NCBI GenBank assembly: GCA_947462335.1
Contig: OX381707.1
Span: forward strand, 67,164,816 to 67,228,815
From: Harmothoe impar
Lineage: Eukaryota > Annelida > Polychaeta > Phyllodocida > Polynoidae
DNA: 64,000 nucleotides
Direction of reading: 5' to 3'
Shown here: positions 25,434-33,740 of the stretch, one piece after another
How positions within the stretch are numbered: position 1 is the first letter of the stretch
Layout of the letters: each line of letters begins with the position of its first letter
The notes under the pieces: model-generated
What the model saw: only the letters and a program-made list of their open reading frames with translations
Databases searched by the model: none
Told to the model about the DNA's origin: nothing
Made by a program: the position numbers and the translations under genes

Positions 25434-25478
25434 GACTCGCTTCTCTGCCCTCTCTTTTAGAGGGCAGAGAGGCGAGTC
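25434..25478. repeat. 20 bp-stem hairpin inside the TIR
   Basis: GACTCGCTTCTCTGCCCTCT pairs with AGAGGGCAGAGAGGCGAGTC (one G-T pair) across a CTTTT loop. The same hairpin is present in the right TIR at about 33878-33922. Confidence 0.8.
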
Positions 25479-25614
25479 TACTGGTTCGTCTACTTACAAT
25501 GAAATGTATCATGATTGCGTTTATGATGATGTGCATCATGATGTGACTATCTTACAACTTTATAAGAAATAAGCAAGACATGGGCGTACTTACACGGGCT
25601 ATTTGTAAACTAAT

Positions 25615-26375
25615 GAATGTGACTTCCTCGTTAAAATCGGTATCTACAACTCTTTTAAGCCTAAGGCTTTTTCTTGAGTTTATTCTTTTGTTCAATTTTG
25701 GGCCCACCTCAAAAGAGGAATAGGCCCTCTGTAACAATTGTCGCTTGCTCATCAATCAGAGCCGGGGTGTAGAAGGCCCCTGCCCTGTCGGGTACGAGAT
25801 AGATCGACCTCTGGTACGATTTTGGTTAGTTTGGAGCTCTCAGTCGACTGTCTTATCCACCTTAAAAAAACCAGACTTTCGGTGTCTCATGATAAAACTG
25901 GTGCCTTATACTAAGTGCTGGATTACTTTCTCATTTTTTTAGTGTTCTATCCGATGCTTATTTAATTTTTGCACTGATAAAAACAGTTAGCTTGTACAAA
26001 CACGCGGTCTATTTAAGTGTTAAGTGTAGAAAATGAACAGAACAGTGCACAGAAAATAGAGCTACCGACTACATTTCGCCCAGTCACTCAGCGGAGAACA
26101 AAAGAACTACTGACGTAGTGTACCCGCTATTCCGACAGTTGGCGCCACCGTTATACTTTTCCCGCGTGCGACATGAAGCCCTGGGGTGGGTACTGGCTGT
26201 TTTGGTTGTAGGTACCGAAACATAAAAAACTACAGCCAGCCCAATGTCATGGTGAGACAGCTCTCTTATTTTTACCTTGAGTAGCGTCCGTAGGGCCTAT
26301 GACAAAACCTAGTCCCGTACACTGAGCAGCTTGAGGTCTGAAGGCTCATACAGAAAAATGTGTGGGTGTGTGGGT
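25615..26375. other. Element interior; no intact gene
   Basis: Non-coding or decayed. The minus strand near 26262-26310 may hold a remote third copy of the C-terminal motif (GRYSR then stop) seen more clearly at 30244-30315 and 31172-31250; that resemblance is weak. Confidence 0.35.
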
Positions 26376-26666
26376 GTGTGGGTTGCTTTACGCCTTAGTT
26401 AACAGCTATGGTCATTTCAAGAGCGGTGATGGTGATCGAATCTATTGGCCCTTTTACCGAGACAAGGGTTCTTTTACATCCCACACTACATAGCAGAGAG
26501 ACGTCTAGCAGCCCCTAGAGGCCCCGCAGGGGGCTCGAGAGGTGCCGTGGAGAAGAGCAGATATCCACGAGAGGACACGCCAACAACCAAATTCTATCTT
26601 TATCCCGCGAGAAAAGGAGATAAGGGTCAAGGTTATGAACCATCAAAAGATTTTAGAGTAAATTAA
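26376..26666 (+). pseudogene. Decayed unknown gene, copy C
   Basis: One frame reads ALVNSYGHFKSGDGDRIYW up to a stop at 26490-26492. A second, overlapping frame begins LALLPRQGFFYIPHYIAERR and stops at 26664-26666. In copy A (from 29919) the corresponding motifs ALINS, HFKGGDSDRIYG and TLLPRQ occur in one frame, so copy C has a deletion and frame change between DRIY and LLPRQ. No protein family was recognised. The shared peptide motifs at otherwise diverged DNA positions argue that this was once protein-coding. Confidence 0.45.
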
Positions 26667-26753
26667 GTTATGAGATATTAATATAATGTACATATCTAGG
26701 GCCCGATATAGGGTCTCTGCAGATCTCCCTTCAGGGCCCCGATCCATGGGGCC

Positions 26754-27023
26754 TTAGAAACGGAACTGGGTCATGTAACCAAGGGAGATCAGCAGTTGTT
26801 GATGTCGGCGCTGCCGATAACGCTGGTAAATGACCGTTTTACTCATGTTTAGAGTCAGAATAGCTTGAGTATTACTTGAATATCGAAGAGTAGAGGTCAA
26901 ATTACCCCAGACAAAGTGTTTCCATCTAGAAATTCTCGACAGTATTTCCGAAAATTGCAAATATTGGTCCCAGTCCCACGGGGCCCCATACCGAGTATTA
27001 AAAGTTTGAGATGCAACTTTCAT
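26754..27023 (-). CDS. Small ORF of 89 residues, unknown function
   Basis: An uninterrupted frame starts MKVASQTFNTRYGAPWDWDQ. It is rich in W, Y and R, with a basic stretch YQRYRQRRHQQ near residues 65-75. The composition is protein-like rather than repeat-like. It is convergent with the pseudogene at 26376-26666, separated by 87 bases. I recognise no domain or membrane segment. It may be an intact small gene of the element, the 3' part of a larger broken gene, or a chance frame. Confidence 0.35.
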   Translation of the reverse strand: MKVASQTFNTRYGAPWDWDQYLQFSEILSRISRWKHFVWGNLTSTLRYSSNTQAILTLNMSKTVIYQRYRQRRHQQLLISLGYMTQFRF

Positions 27024-27088
27024 TCATGCTGTTGACCAATCAGGGCGCCCTGTTTTTACGACCTTGACTACATAGTAAAAGTGATTGA

Positions 27089-27160
27089 CAACGTCAGATA
27101 TCACTTGACGACGTCAAATATCGATCTGATATTTGATCCCTTGATATTTGATTCAAAACC
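27089..27160. repeat. Short repeats of GACGTCAAATATC / TGATATTTGAT
   Basis: AACGTCAGATATCACTTGACGACGTC and two TGATATTTGAT units form direct and inverted repeats. Confidence 0.5.
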
Positions 27161-27259
27161 CACATCGAGTGGGATAAAGCCTTTTATCATCTTTTGATTG
27201 TGAGGCATACACTTTTCTTACACACAACAGCTGTCATCTATCAAGGGGCTCTGGATAGG

Positions 27260-27480
27260 GGGTCCCCATGTCGAATGTCGATCTTAGAAAATGACCATGT
27301 CACATGGCAATGTCACTTAATAATGTTCATATCCCATGTCGATTTTAAGAAATGTTCATGTCACCTGTCACTATGATTTTTTGGGCCTCATGTCACTTGT
27401 CATTAGACCTCATGTCGTTTGTCGATTATAAGAAATGGTCATGTCACCATATCGAATTTAGCGGTCCACACCCATTATCA
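27260..27480 (+). repeat. Interior repeat of ATGTCGATTTTAAG...CATGTCACCTGTCAC units
   Basis: Units alternate ATGTCGAT(T)nTAAGAAATG and TTCATGTCACNTGTCACT, ending in CGGTCCACACC. A diverged inverted copy with the same end (GGTGTGGACCACT) is at 32997-33140, and a fragment is at 28651-28740. Confidence 0.65.
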
Positions 27481-27688
27481 AGTGTCAGGGCATGTTGGCT
27501 GCTTGAACACGTAGTCTGTCATCACCCTTGTTTCTGTGCCTTATCTAAACAGGCAATTAGTGGCCGCTAGCCGAGAGTACCTCCCTGGTCGCCTCTCCCG
27601 AATCTGCTAGACGTCTCACTGATAGGAGTGTGTGGGTGTGTGAGTCTGTGTGTGTCTGTTCGGTCTGTGTGTGCACGCGTCTTGCACT

Positions 27689-27777
27689 CTAGTCTTGCGG
27701 ACCACTGTTAAGCCTGTGGTTGGAGAGCGCGACATAGCCGCCCGCTACACTCTCCAAACAGAGGTCCGCAAGACTAG
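27689..27777. repeat. Compound hairpin
   Basis: CTAGTCTTGCGGACC (27689-27703) pairs perfectly with GGTCCGCAAGACTAG (27763-27777). An inner TTGGAGAG/CTCTCCAA stem lies at 27720-27757. It could be a structured RNA or a cruciform. Confidence 0.7.
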
Positions 27778-27789
27778 GCCGGATCGCGC

Positions 27790-28230
27790 TCTTGCTTAAA
27801 GGTGCACCTCAACTCAGTGCGCCTTTAACAGCCGCCCCAAATAGGTGAAGTTCTTGACGCGGCACAGCGCCTCCCACCAGTAGCCAATCAGCGCGCCGAA
27901 CCCCGGACACACCTCCACCGTGTGAGCCTCTAAGTAGGTCACACGAATCATACTAAGATGCCGATCTCTTCTGTCGGTTCGTCGCGGTGGCCGTGAGTGA
28001 TCGCACGGTCGCCAAGATTCACTGCCTTGATTGGCAGAGGGGGGGGCTGATTACCCCCCGTCGGATGAATTGCGGCGAAACCATAATCAATTTTTCGCTG
28101 TTTTAGATAAAAGAGATCCAGAGCTATCCGCTCGTCCAAGAATTATTTTTCTATCAGCCCGGGATCACCCTCAAATTAAGGCCTAAAGTCCAAAAACCCA
28201 AAATTTTTTCCCTATGGGATTTCAGTGTCT
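27790..28230. other. Element interior; nothing recognised
   Basis: Contains a short GTGCACC/GTGCGCCTTT stem near 27800-27830 and C/G tracts. A 63-codon minus-strand frame at 27948-28139 has no family resemblance. Confidence 0.4.
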
Positions 28231-28286
28231 AAGCGTTTTTTGCAGCCCCAAGGAGCAGCTCACGGGTTCGAACCCTGTAAACGCTT
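28231..28286 (+). ncRNA. tRNA-like hairpin 1 with perfect T-arm/B-box
   Basis: AAGCGTTT (28231-28238) pairs with AAACGCTT (28279-28286). Just inside the 3' strand is GGGTTCGAACCC (28264-28275), the T-arm and pol III B-box sequence. The 56-base length leaves no room for both a D arm and an anticodon arm, and no A box is evident. This is not a canonical tRNA; it could be a viral-type tRNA-like structure or a truncated pseudogene. Confidence 0.4.
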
Positions 28287-28298
28287 TGACGCGCTTTC

Positions 28299-28364
28299 GT
28301 CGCCTTAGGCGACGTGGCTAGACGTCTTGACTAAAACTTAGTGAGGGTTCGAACCCGGAACGTC
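28299..28364 (+). ncRNA. tRNA-like structure 2 with perfect T-arm/B-box
   Basis: A second exact GGGTTCGAACCC lies at 28345-28356, 81 bases after the first. GACGT (28321) can pair with ACGTC (28360), and ACTAA/TTAGT forms an anticodon-arm-like stem near 28330-28342. The hairpin GTCGCCTTAGGCGAC precedes it at 28299-28313. As with the first, the canonical cloverleaf is incomplete. Confidence 0.35.
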
Positions 28365-28650
28365 CGTATTAGACGCCTAATTTCTACTAGCCCCGAAAAC
28401 GAGAGTATCACATCTATATAGGTCAACCATGTTAGCCTTGGTTTAAGTGCGTGCAGAACCGTGTATTGTGCATTTATGCAGCATACAGATACGGAGACAG
28501 GCTGCTACAGTGTCAAATTGATCGGCATTGTATGTAACTGGACATGAAGAAGGATATTTTTACTTAGTTTTCTAAAAAAAAAAAAGAGGGTAGTTCTCGG
28601 TACTACTATAATACTAATAGTGTCACTAAGGGAGAAAATGTAGGGGCACC

Positions 28651-28740
28651 GTAATTGAGAATTTCTTATTCATGTCGCATGTCGATTTTTAAGAATGCTA
28701 GTGTCACATGTCACTTAAATGGTCTAATGACACAGATAGC
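28651..28740 (+). repeat. Fragment of the ATGTCGATTTTTAAG repeat
   Basis: CATGTCGCATGTCGATTTTTAAG and GTGTCACATGTCACTTAA match units at 27285-27480. Confidence 0.55.
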
Positions 28741-28829
28741 ACTAAACCTATAGACCTACCCCCCGTCCCCTTAGTCTTTCTATACTGAATCCGGGACTTG
28801 CCGGCGAGGTCGACAAAGGACTTACCTAA

Positions 28830-29233
28830 GGCCAAACAAAAAAAAGTTGTGTTCAGGTAACCCGACCGACCCTATCATTTTGCCCCGACCCTAATCTTTT
28901 TAGATTTTTTTTATTTTTTTTAGACTTTTCCTGATCTAGGTTATCACCAAAGGGGAAAGGAGTACCTAATGACCTTCAACTATCCTATTTGTCATCATTT
29001 GAAAGATAAGAAGGGAGGAAATCCTTTCTATGACAAAAACAGTGCTGATAATGGCTTAATTAGACAGATATTGGTCCTACATTATCAAATAACAACTCTA
29101 TACAATGTGATTCTCCCATACAACTCATCTCAAAACCCTAAAAAAAAAATCCTAAAAAAAAAAAATCGACCGACCTACCCTATTTTTTTTTTGGGCCATG
29201 TTACCTGAACACGGATTATTTTTTTGTTTGGCC
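28830..29233. mobile_element. MITE with GGCCAAAC termini, copy 1
   Basis: GGCCAAACAAAAAAAAGTTG then GTTCAGGTAAC at the left is inverted at the right (GTTACCTGAACACG, then TTTTTTTGTTTGGCC). The inner flanks have CGACCGACCCT and its inverse. It is 404 bp, with only short fortuitous frames. A related copy is at 31841-32108. Both lie inside the Polinton-like element. Confidence 0.75.
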
Positions 29234-29262
29234 CAATGAGCTCACAGCTAGACTAGATACCC

Positions 29263-29530
29263 CATGTTTTGGATTGGAGAAATCAGCAGAGCAATAAAAA
29301 GCGCGGTGAGGCTAGTGTGGCCCCTGTGAGTTGTAAAATTGGTGCTAAATGTGGTAACCAGGCGGATGCTGAGTTCATTGATATTGTCCGTTAATGATAC
29401 TTAAGGTGGGTGTTGTCTAAAGTTTTAATTGATATTACCAATGTGGCCAATAATGACTTCACAGTTGGGGCCCTCGCCCGCAGGTCCCAGATTCAGGGTA
29501 TTCTTTGTTTATTGTGTGGCCCCTAAAGAG
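29263..29530 (+). pseudogene. Broken coding fragments of unknown gene
   Basis: One stop-free frame, from about 29264 to a stop at 29393-29395, reads in part NQQSNKKRGEASVAPVSCK and GNQADAEFIDIVR. Directly downstream another frame contains LIDITNVANNDFTVGALARR. Both have natural protein composition and appear to be pieces of one gene separated by a frame change. No family was recognised. A third frame then gives FFVYCVAPKEGP, which is shared with the end of the open frame at 30368-30697. Confidence 0.4.
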
Positions 29531-29918
29531 GGGCCGACTAACTCTTTAGAGTTAGTTAGATGCTGCCACTGTGCTATGCAACAGCAGCTATTAATTACGC
29601 TTCATGTTGGGCGGCATGGATCACTTGATGGGTGATACCTCAATGCTCAAACACGGCAGAGCCGTGTGTGGCATGCGAGGACTAGTGGGTCAGGGGTGAT
29701 CCGTTGCAAACAGAATGCTGATCCGTGTGAGGTTCTGACTTTCTATAGTTTTTATAAAGCCTTAGATATGGTGTGGTATTTTTCATCTCACTATAGTTTA
29801 GTTGGTATTTAAGGAAACCGCCTCATTTCTATCAGAAATACACAATATTGAATTGTTTTTTATATTTTAATATATTAGAAGCGCGCTTTGTTGCTTATGT
29901 AGCTCATTATGCGTTGAA

Positions 29919-30065
29919 ATGTTCGCGAGCATCGTAGGAATGTACAAAACCCCTATTGTGGCACCATCTGACGAAAGAGCGGAGAACTATACTAGCGCGT
30001 TTCGTTATTCACATCTTTTTGACAGGGACTTGGTTGGTGGCTTTTACGCCCTAATTAACAGCTGA
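29919..30065 (+). pseudogene. Start of unknown gene, copy A
   Basis: ATG at 29919 opens 48 codons starting MFASIVGMYKTPIVAPSDER and ending GGFYALINS at a TGA (30063-30065). The same frame then continues with HFKGGDSDRIYGYLKVEST and LLPRQ to about 30174, so the TGA looks like a disabling mutation. Copy B (31028) shares the N-terminus, and copy C (26376) shares the downstream motifs. The 5' flank (from 29495) is also duplicated, as would be a promoter. Function unknown. Confidence 0.45.
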
Positions 30066-30243
30066 AGTCATTTCAAGGGGGGTGATAGTGATCGAATCTA
30101 TGGATACCTGAAGGTGGAAAGCACACACCCTACACTTTTACCGAGGCAATGGTGGTGCTGCTCAAAGGGTGTGGCGAGCTAGACTGGAGGATGTAATAAC
30201 TAAGCAGCAGAAGGACCAAAAAGACAATCTCGTAGTAGTAGGT

Positions 30244-30315
30244 CTACTTAGATCTTGAGTAGCCGCCCTTGTGGTTATAATTACCTAGACTAGTTGGCTC
30301 TGCCAGCCTGGTCAA
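30244..30315 (-). pseudogene. C-terminal fragment of unknown minus-strand gene, copy A
   Basis: It reads LTRLAEPTSLGNYNHKGGYS then RSK and a stop. Copy B at 31172 reads LTRPAGSTRLGNYNHKGGYS with TCK and a stop. The same frame, the same stop and amino-acid-level conservation indicate a real former coding end. The frame upstream is shifted by one base in this copy. Family unknown. Confidence 0.45.
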
Positions 30316-30367
30316 GTGAAAATTGGTAAGGAGACTATGAACTAAGCTAACATCTCATAAGTATTAG

Positions 30368-30697
30368 TTACCACCCCCTCACACCCGTTTAACAACGGAT
30401 TCAGGGTCTAATTATGGAGACCCTAGAGTAAGATTAACAATATATCCCAATGTCTGTAGTAGACATTTACGACATGCAACCTGCCCCCTAGAAGGGATAG
30501 ATCTGACCACAAGTCCGCAATATGGGACTCCCCCTCTGAGAGTATCAAGGTTTGCGTATAGTCTCTTGCAGTTTAATCTGTTATCTACCCCTTTGTCGAC
30601 TTCGCCAAAATCCTGGGAGATTCACTTTAAACCTAAGGTCTACCCTTTTTTATTCTTTGTTTATTGTGTGGCCCCTAAAGAGGGGCCGCGGTGTTGA
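30368..30697 (+). pseudogene. 109-codon stop-free frame without a start codon
   Basis: The frame between a TAG at 30365 and a TGA at 30695 has no ATG. It contains GSNYGDPRVRLTIYPNV, GIDLTTSPQYGTPPLRVSRF, KSWEIHFKPKVYPFL and ends FFVYCVAPKEGPRC. The composition is protein-like, rich in P, L, S and T with aromatic residues. It may be the 3' part of a gene whose 5' end was lost, or an exon. Its final motif is also found at 29495-29530. No family recognised. Confidence 0.4.
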
Positions 30698-31262
30698 TTA
30701 ATTACACCACATGTTAAGCAGCATGAGATCAAACCTTCCTCAAAAGCGTCAAGGCTCAGAGTCCTGTTGGACGGGAACCCTGTGTGGCATTTCAAGACGA
30801 ATGGTTGAGTGATCTGTTGCAGATGCCGTTCCGAGAGAAGTTCTGACTTTATATAGCTTTTATATCGCTTTAGATATGGTGTAGTATTTTCAATCTCACT
30901 ATAGTTTAGTTGATATTTCAAAGAATCTGCCTCATTCTATCAGAAATACACAGCGTTGACATGTTTCTTATATTCAATATATTAGAAGTGTGCTTTGTTG
31001 CTTATTATAGGTCATTATGCGTTTAAAATGTTCGCGAGTATCGTGGAAATGTACAAAACCCCTATTGTGGCGTCATCTGACGAAAAGAGCGGAGAACTAT
31101 ACTAGAGCATGTAATGGCCAGACCAGCAGGCGGCAGCAGAGTGGTCAAAAGACAATCTCGTAGTAGTAGGTCTACTTGCATGTTGAGTAGCCACCCTTGT
31201 GGTTGTAATTACCTAGCCTAGTTGACCCTGCTGGCCTGGTCAAGTGAAATTAGTAAGGAGGC
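30648..31262 (+). repeat. Direct duplication, copy B
   Basis: Counterpart of 29495-30330; see there. The order of shared blocks is the same. Confidence 0.8.
31028..31105 (+). pseudogene. Start of unknown gene, copy B
   Basis: ATG at 31028, then 25 codons beginning MFASIVEMYKTPIVASSDEK, ending at TAG (31103-31105). Relative to copy A it has an extra base after the SDE motif, which shifts the frame into the stop, and it lacks the downstream part. Confidence 0.45.
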
Positions 31263-31393
31263 CCCCCATTAACGCGCTCCACAGTCTTTAGACAGTTAAG
31301 ACTATAGTCAAGACTGGAGAATTTAGCGAGACGTCCCTCTGGGAGGTCATAATCCTCAATGTTAGGTGTTAGCTCATTAACATCAGATACCAT
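31172..31393 (-). pseudogene. Unknown minus-strand gene, copy B, with one in-frame stop
   Basis: From ATG at 31393 the frame reads MVSDVNELTPNIEDYDLPEG, then RLAKFSSLDYSLNCLKTVER and VNGGPPY, then TAA (31250-31252). The same frame continues LTRPAGSTRLGNYNHKGGYS to a stop at 31172. In copy A the base triplet at the in-frame stop is CAA, so a C-to-T nonsense change fits. The N-terminal 47 residues are acidic and non-repetitive. No family recognised. It is convergent with the gene starting MFASIV. Confidence 0.45.
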
Positions 31394-31840
31394 ATTAACA
31401 AACCATTTAAAATGTTCATTTTAATAGCAACTCACCCTATTCTGACAAAATCCTATTAGCAGGTAACCTCTGTGTAAACCATACTGCAAACATCTGCTAC
31501 TTCCAGCGTCTGCCTCGTGACTGATAGTGTACAACAAGACGAAGTGGGCAGAGATTAGAAAAAATGAGGCTCTTTATATAGCCGAGAGAGCAGCTAATCT
31601 GGATGTTCTAAGCTTGTTTTCACCTAGAGCTCCAACCCTCTTCCAGAGAGAATCAAATCGCTTTTCACCTGAACCCTTCCACCCCTAATCCATCAGCATG
31701 AAAAGAGAATTAACGAGTGTAACGTGCGCTACATGTATATGGGATTATAGCTGGTGAAGAGATAAAGCAGAGTCACCTGTGTATACAAAGACTACAGGGG
31801 GTGATTAACGACAGGTGTGACGCGCCAGCCCGTGAACGGA
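31394..31840. other. Element interior; nothing firm
   Basis: Stop-poor stretches on the minus strand suggest more decayed coding sequence upstream of 31393, but no continuous frame was found. Confidence 0.35.
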
Positions 31841-32108
31841 TTAAGCCAAAAAAAAAGAAAAAAAAAGTATGTTTCAGGTAACATGGGCAGAAAGACTGGG
31901 GTCGGTAGGTCGGATTTTTATTTTATTTTATTTTATTTTTTTAACATGAAAGTACTAGCCATCCTCCGTGGAAATTCTAAAAATGACCCAAAAAGTATAA
32001 AAATATGAAATTTTCTTCAAACTTGCTTAAAAAAAAACGTAGGGTCGACCCTGTTTTGCTAGGGTCGGTCAGGTGACCTGAAACAAACCTTTTTTTTATT
32101 TGGCCTTA
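31841..32108. mobile_element. MITE with GGCCAAA-type termini, copy 2
   Basis: The left end TTAAGCCAAAAAAAAAG with TTTCAGGTAAC is inverted at the right (GTGACCTGAAACAAACC, TTTGGCCTTA). The internal GGTCGGTAGGTCGG matches the inverse of copy 1 motifs. It is 268 bp and non-coding. Confidence 0.7.
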
Positions 32109-32635
32109 TCTTTCAAGCTGACGCTTAAATTCAACTAGCCAGCCGCCGTCCACACCACTCACTGCGACAAGAGGAGGTGCTGTTGTTTTACACTTGAGTC
32201 GCTTACCACATGGACTCTACCTCACAGACAGACACGCGCCCCCTGTAGCTTTTTTTTTGTTTTTTTTTGTATACACACGCTAATCTCATAACCCCCTTAT
32301 CCGTTATACAGGTAACCAGTATTCTCTTTTAAAATAGCTGCCAGTCAGCTTAGCTCTAGAAGCAAGAAGGCGTGTATAGGTGCCTTATAAGTCGGCAGGG
32401 GGTAAATACTAGTGAAAAAAGGAAGGCAGGTGTGCAGGTAGCTTTTCTAACAGACACGTGTGTGCACTAAGCTGCTTAAGTCTAAACCCTCCCCGCAGTA
32501 GTCAGGTGGCATGTGAAAACTTACTTAACTGATCTCTTACATTGAGTAGAGTCTCTGTGCTGAGAGAGCTTTTTCAGCCGTTTAAGAGGATTAACTAGGA
32601 CAGGGTACATAAGGAGTGAAACGCCGAATAGCGGC
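32109..32635. other. Element interior; nothing recognised
   Basis: T-rich run near 32251-32269. No gene-like frame. Confidence 0.4.
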
Positions 32636-33000
32636 TACTCAGTCTCGTGCAGCACAAGCAGCAGCATCTAGCAGCGGCTTCAGCAGCAGCTGCACGTGCA
32701 GCACAAGCAGCTGGCAGCGACTTCAGCAGCACAAGCAGCACGAGCAGCACAAGCCGTAGCATTTGTCAGCAGCATCCGTGACATCGTCAGCAGCAGCCCC
32801 ATGACCTTGTCAGCAGCACAAGCAGCCAGCAGCTGCTGGCAGCTGCTTCAGCAGCTGCCGGCAGCTGCTGCACGAGCAGTAGCACAAGCAGTAGCATCTG
32901 TCAGCAGCAGCAGCAGCAGCACAAGCAGCCAGCAGCTGCTGCATGAGCAGCACAAGCAGCACAAGCAGCAGCACCGACAGCAGCAGCAGCAGCAGCGGTG
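32636..33000 (+). repeat. CAG/AGC-rich degenerate trinucleotide tract
   Basis: About 360 bp dominated by CAGCAGCA, CACAAGCAG and CAGCTGC units. In three frames it yields Ala-, Gln- or Ser-rich strings (for example 32696-33025), which I treat as fortuitous. Many CAGCTG palindromes make it highly fold-back prone. Confidence 0.8.
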
Positions 33001-33140
33001 GTGTGGACCACTAAAGTCGAGATGAAGCCTAGTGACATTTGACATGAAGCTTGAAAAACACAGTGACAGGTGACATGAGCAATTCTTAAAATCGACATGA
33101 GATATGAGCATTTTTTAAGACAAACATCATATGTCATAGC
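32997..33140 (-). repeat. Inverted copy of the ATGTCGATTTTAAG repeat
   Basis: The reverse complement matches 27330-27475, including the GGTCCACACC end. It gives the element a second, internal pair of inverted repeats about 5.5 kb apart. Confidence 0.65.
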
Positions 33141-33250
33141 CGCCTCATCCAAACCTCCACTAGTAGTGCTCTATAAGCGCAAGCTGTAAACCCTCTCCTC
33201 CCCCCGTGCACACAGGCGAATTATCAGAGTCAGCCAATGGTGTCAATACC

Positions 33251-33542
33251 CCTCTCATACAGGGGTCGGGCGCTGCTGGACTATAATAGATGAGTCAAGG
33301 ACCGTTCTACTGAGGGTCAGGCAGGCTAAGTCGGACATTCAATGACAGGTAGGTCTTTGACAACCTTGCTTGAAAGTCTGGACAGCATTGACAGACTGGG
33401 GCATAAGGATCTCGCATGGTCAGACTTTCAAGCAAGTTTTGCTAAAGTCGCGTTATTGAATGTCCGACCTAGCCTGACCCACAGTAGAACGGTCCTTGAC
33501 CCGTCTATTATAGTCCAGCAGTGCCCGACCCTTGGCTGAGAG
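33251..33542. repeat. Long fold-back (about 125 bp arms, 40-base loop)
   Basis: CCTCTCATACAGGGGTCGGGC at the outer left is the near-inverse of GCCCGACCCTTGGCTGAGAG at the right. The inner arms CTTGCTTGAAAGTCTG (33365-33380) and CAGACTTTCAAGCAAG (33421-33436) are perfect. It is about 90% paired by eye. It could be a fold-back MITE, a structured RNA locus or a replication-related palindrome. Confidence 0.8.
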
Positions 33543-33740
33543 CAGTTTAAGCGCCATTGGGTGTCTCTGATATTTGCCTCTGTGTAAGATGAGAAAAAAA
33601 GTCTGTTGAAAGACTATATTTCAAGCCAGAAAACTGTAATTAGCTTTCCAAGTTGTTTATTTAACAATATCTTAGCCTAGCAAGCAGCTGTCAGATGTCA
33701 TCTAAGAAAAAAATGTGAGCTGTTAATAGATTCAAGAGAA

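Larger units (their letters stand above)
24905..25614 (+). repeat. Left terminal inverted repeat
   Basis: It matches the reverse complement of 33741-34455 to the shared inner limit GTAAACTAAT. The outer 360 bp carry the transcription-factor-like array. Then come a GCAAGCTGAAAGCTTGC hairpin (25299-25315), purine-rich G tracts, a 20 bp-stem hairpin (25434-25478) and a shared tail of ATGATG/CATCAT repeats. Confidence 0.85.
29495..30330 (+). repeat. Direct duplication, copy A
   Basis: Starts TATTCTTTGTTTATTGTGTG and ends near AAATTGGTAAGGAG. Copy B is at 30648-31262, in the same orientation and about 75-80% alike by eye, with a deletion of roughly 150 bp after the GAACTATACTAG motif. Both start with the hairpin GGCCCCTAAAGAGGGGCC. 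Confidence 0.8.

Noticed and set aside
25312..25572. 86-codon frame in the left TIR, repeated in part in the right TIR
   Set aside because: Conservation is explained by the TIR itself. The first half translates G tracts and lengths differ between TIRs.
28251..28364. CRISPR-like repeat pair (two GGGTTCGAACCC)
   Set aside because: Only two short palindromes in animal DNA; T-arm/B-box sequences explain them better.
32696..33025. 109-codon Ala/Gln/Ser-rich frame
   Set aside because: It is a translation of the CAG/AGC tract. All frames there are open for the same reason, and the minus strand gives similar strings.
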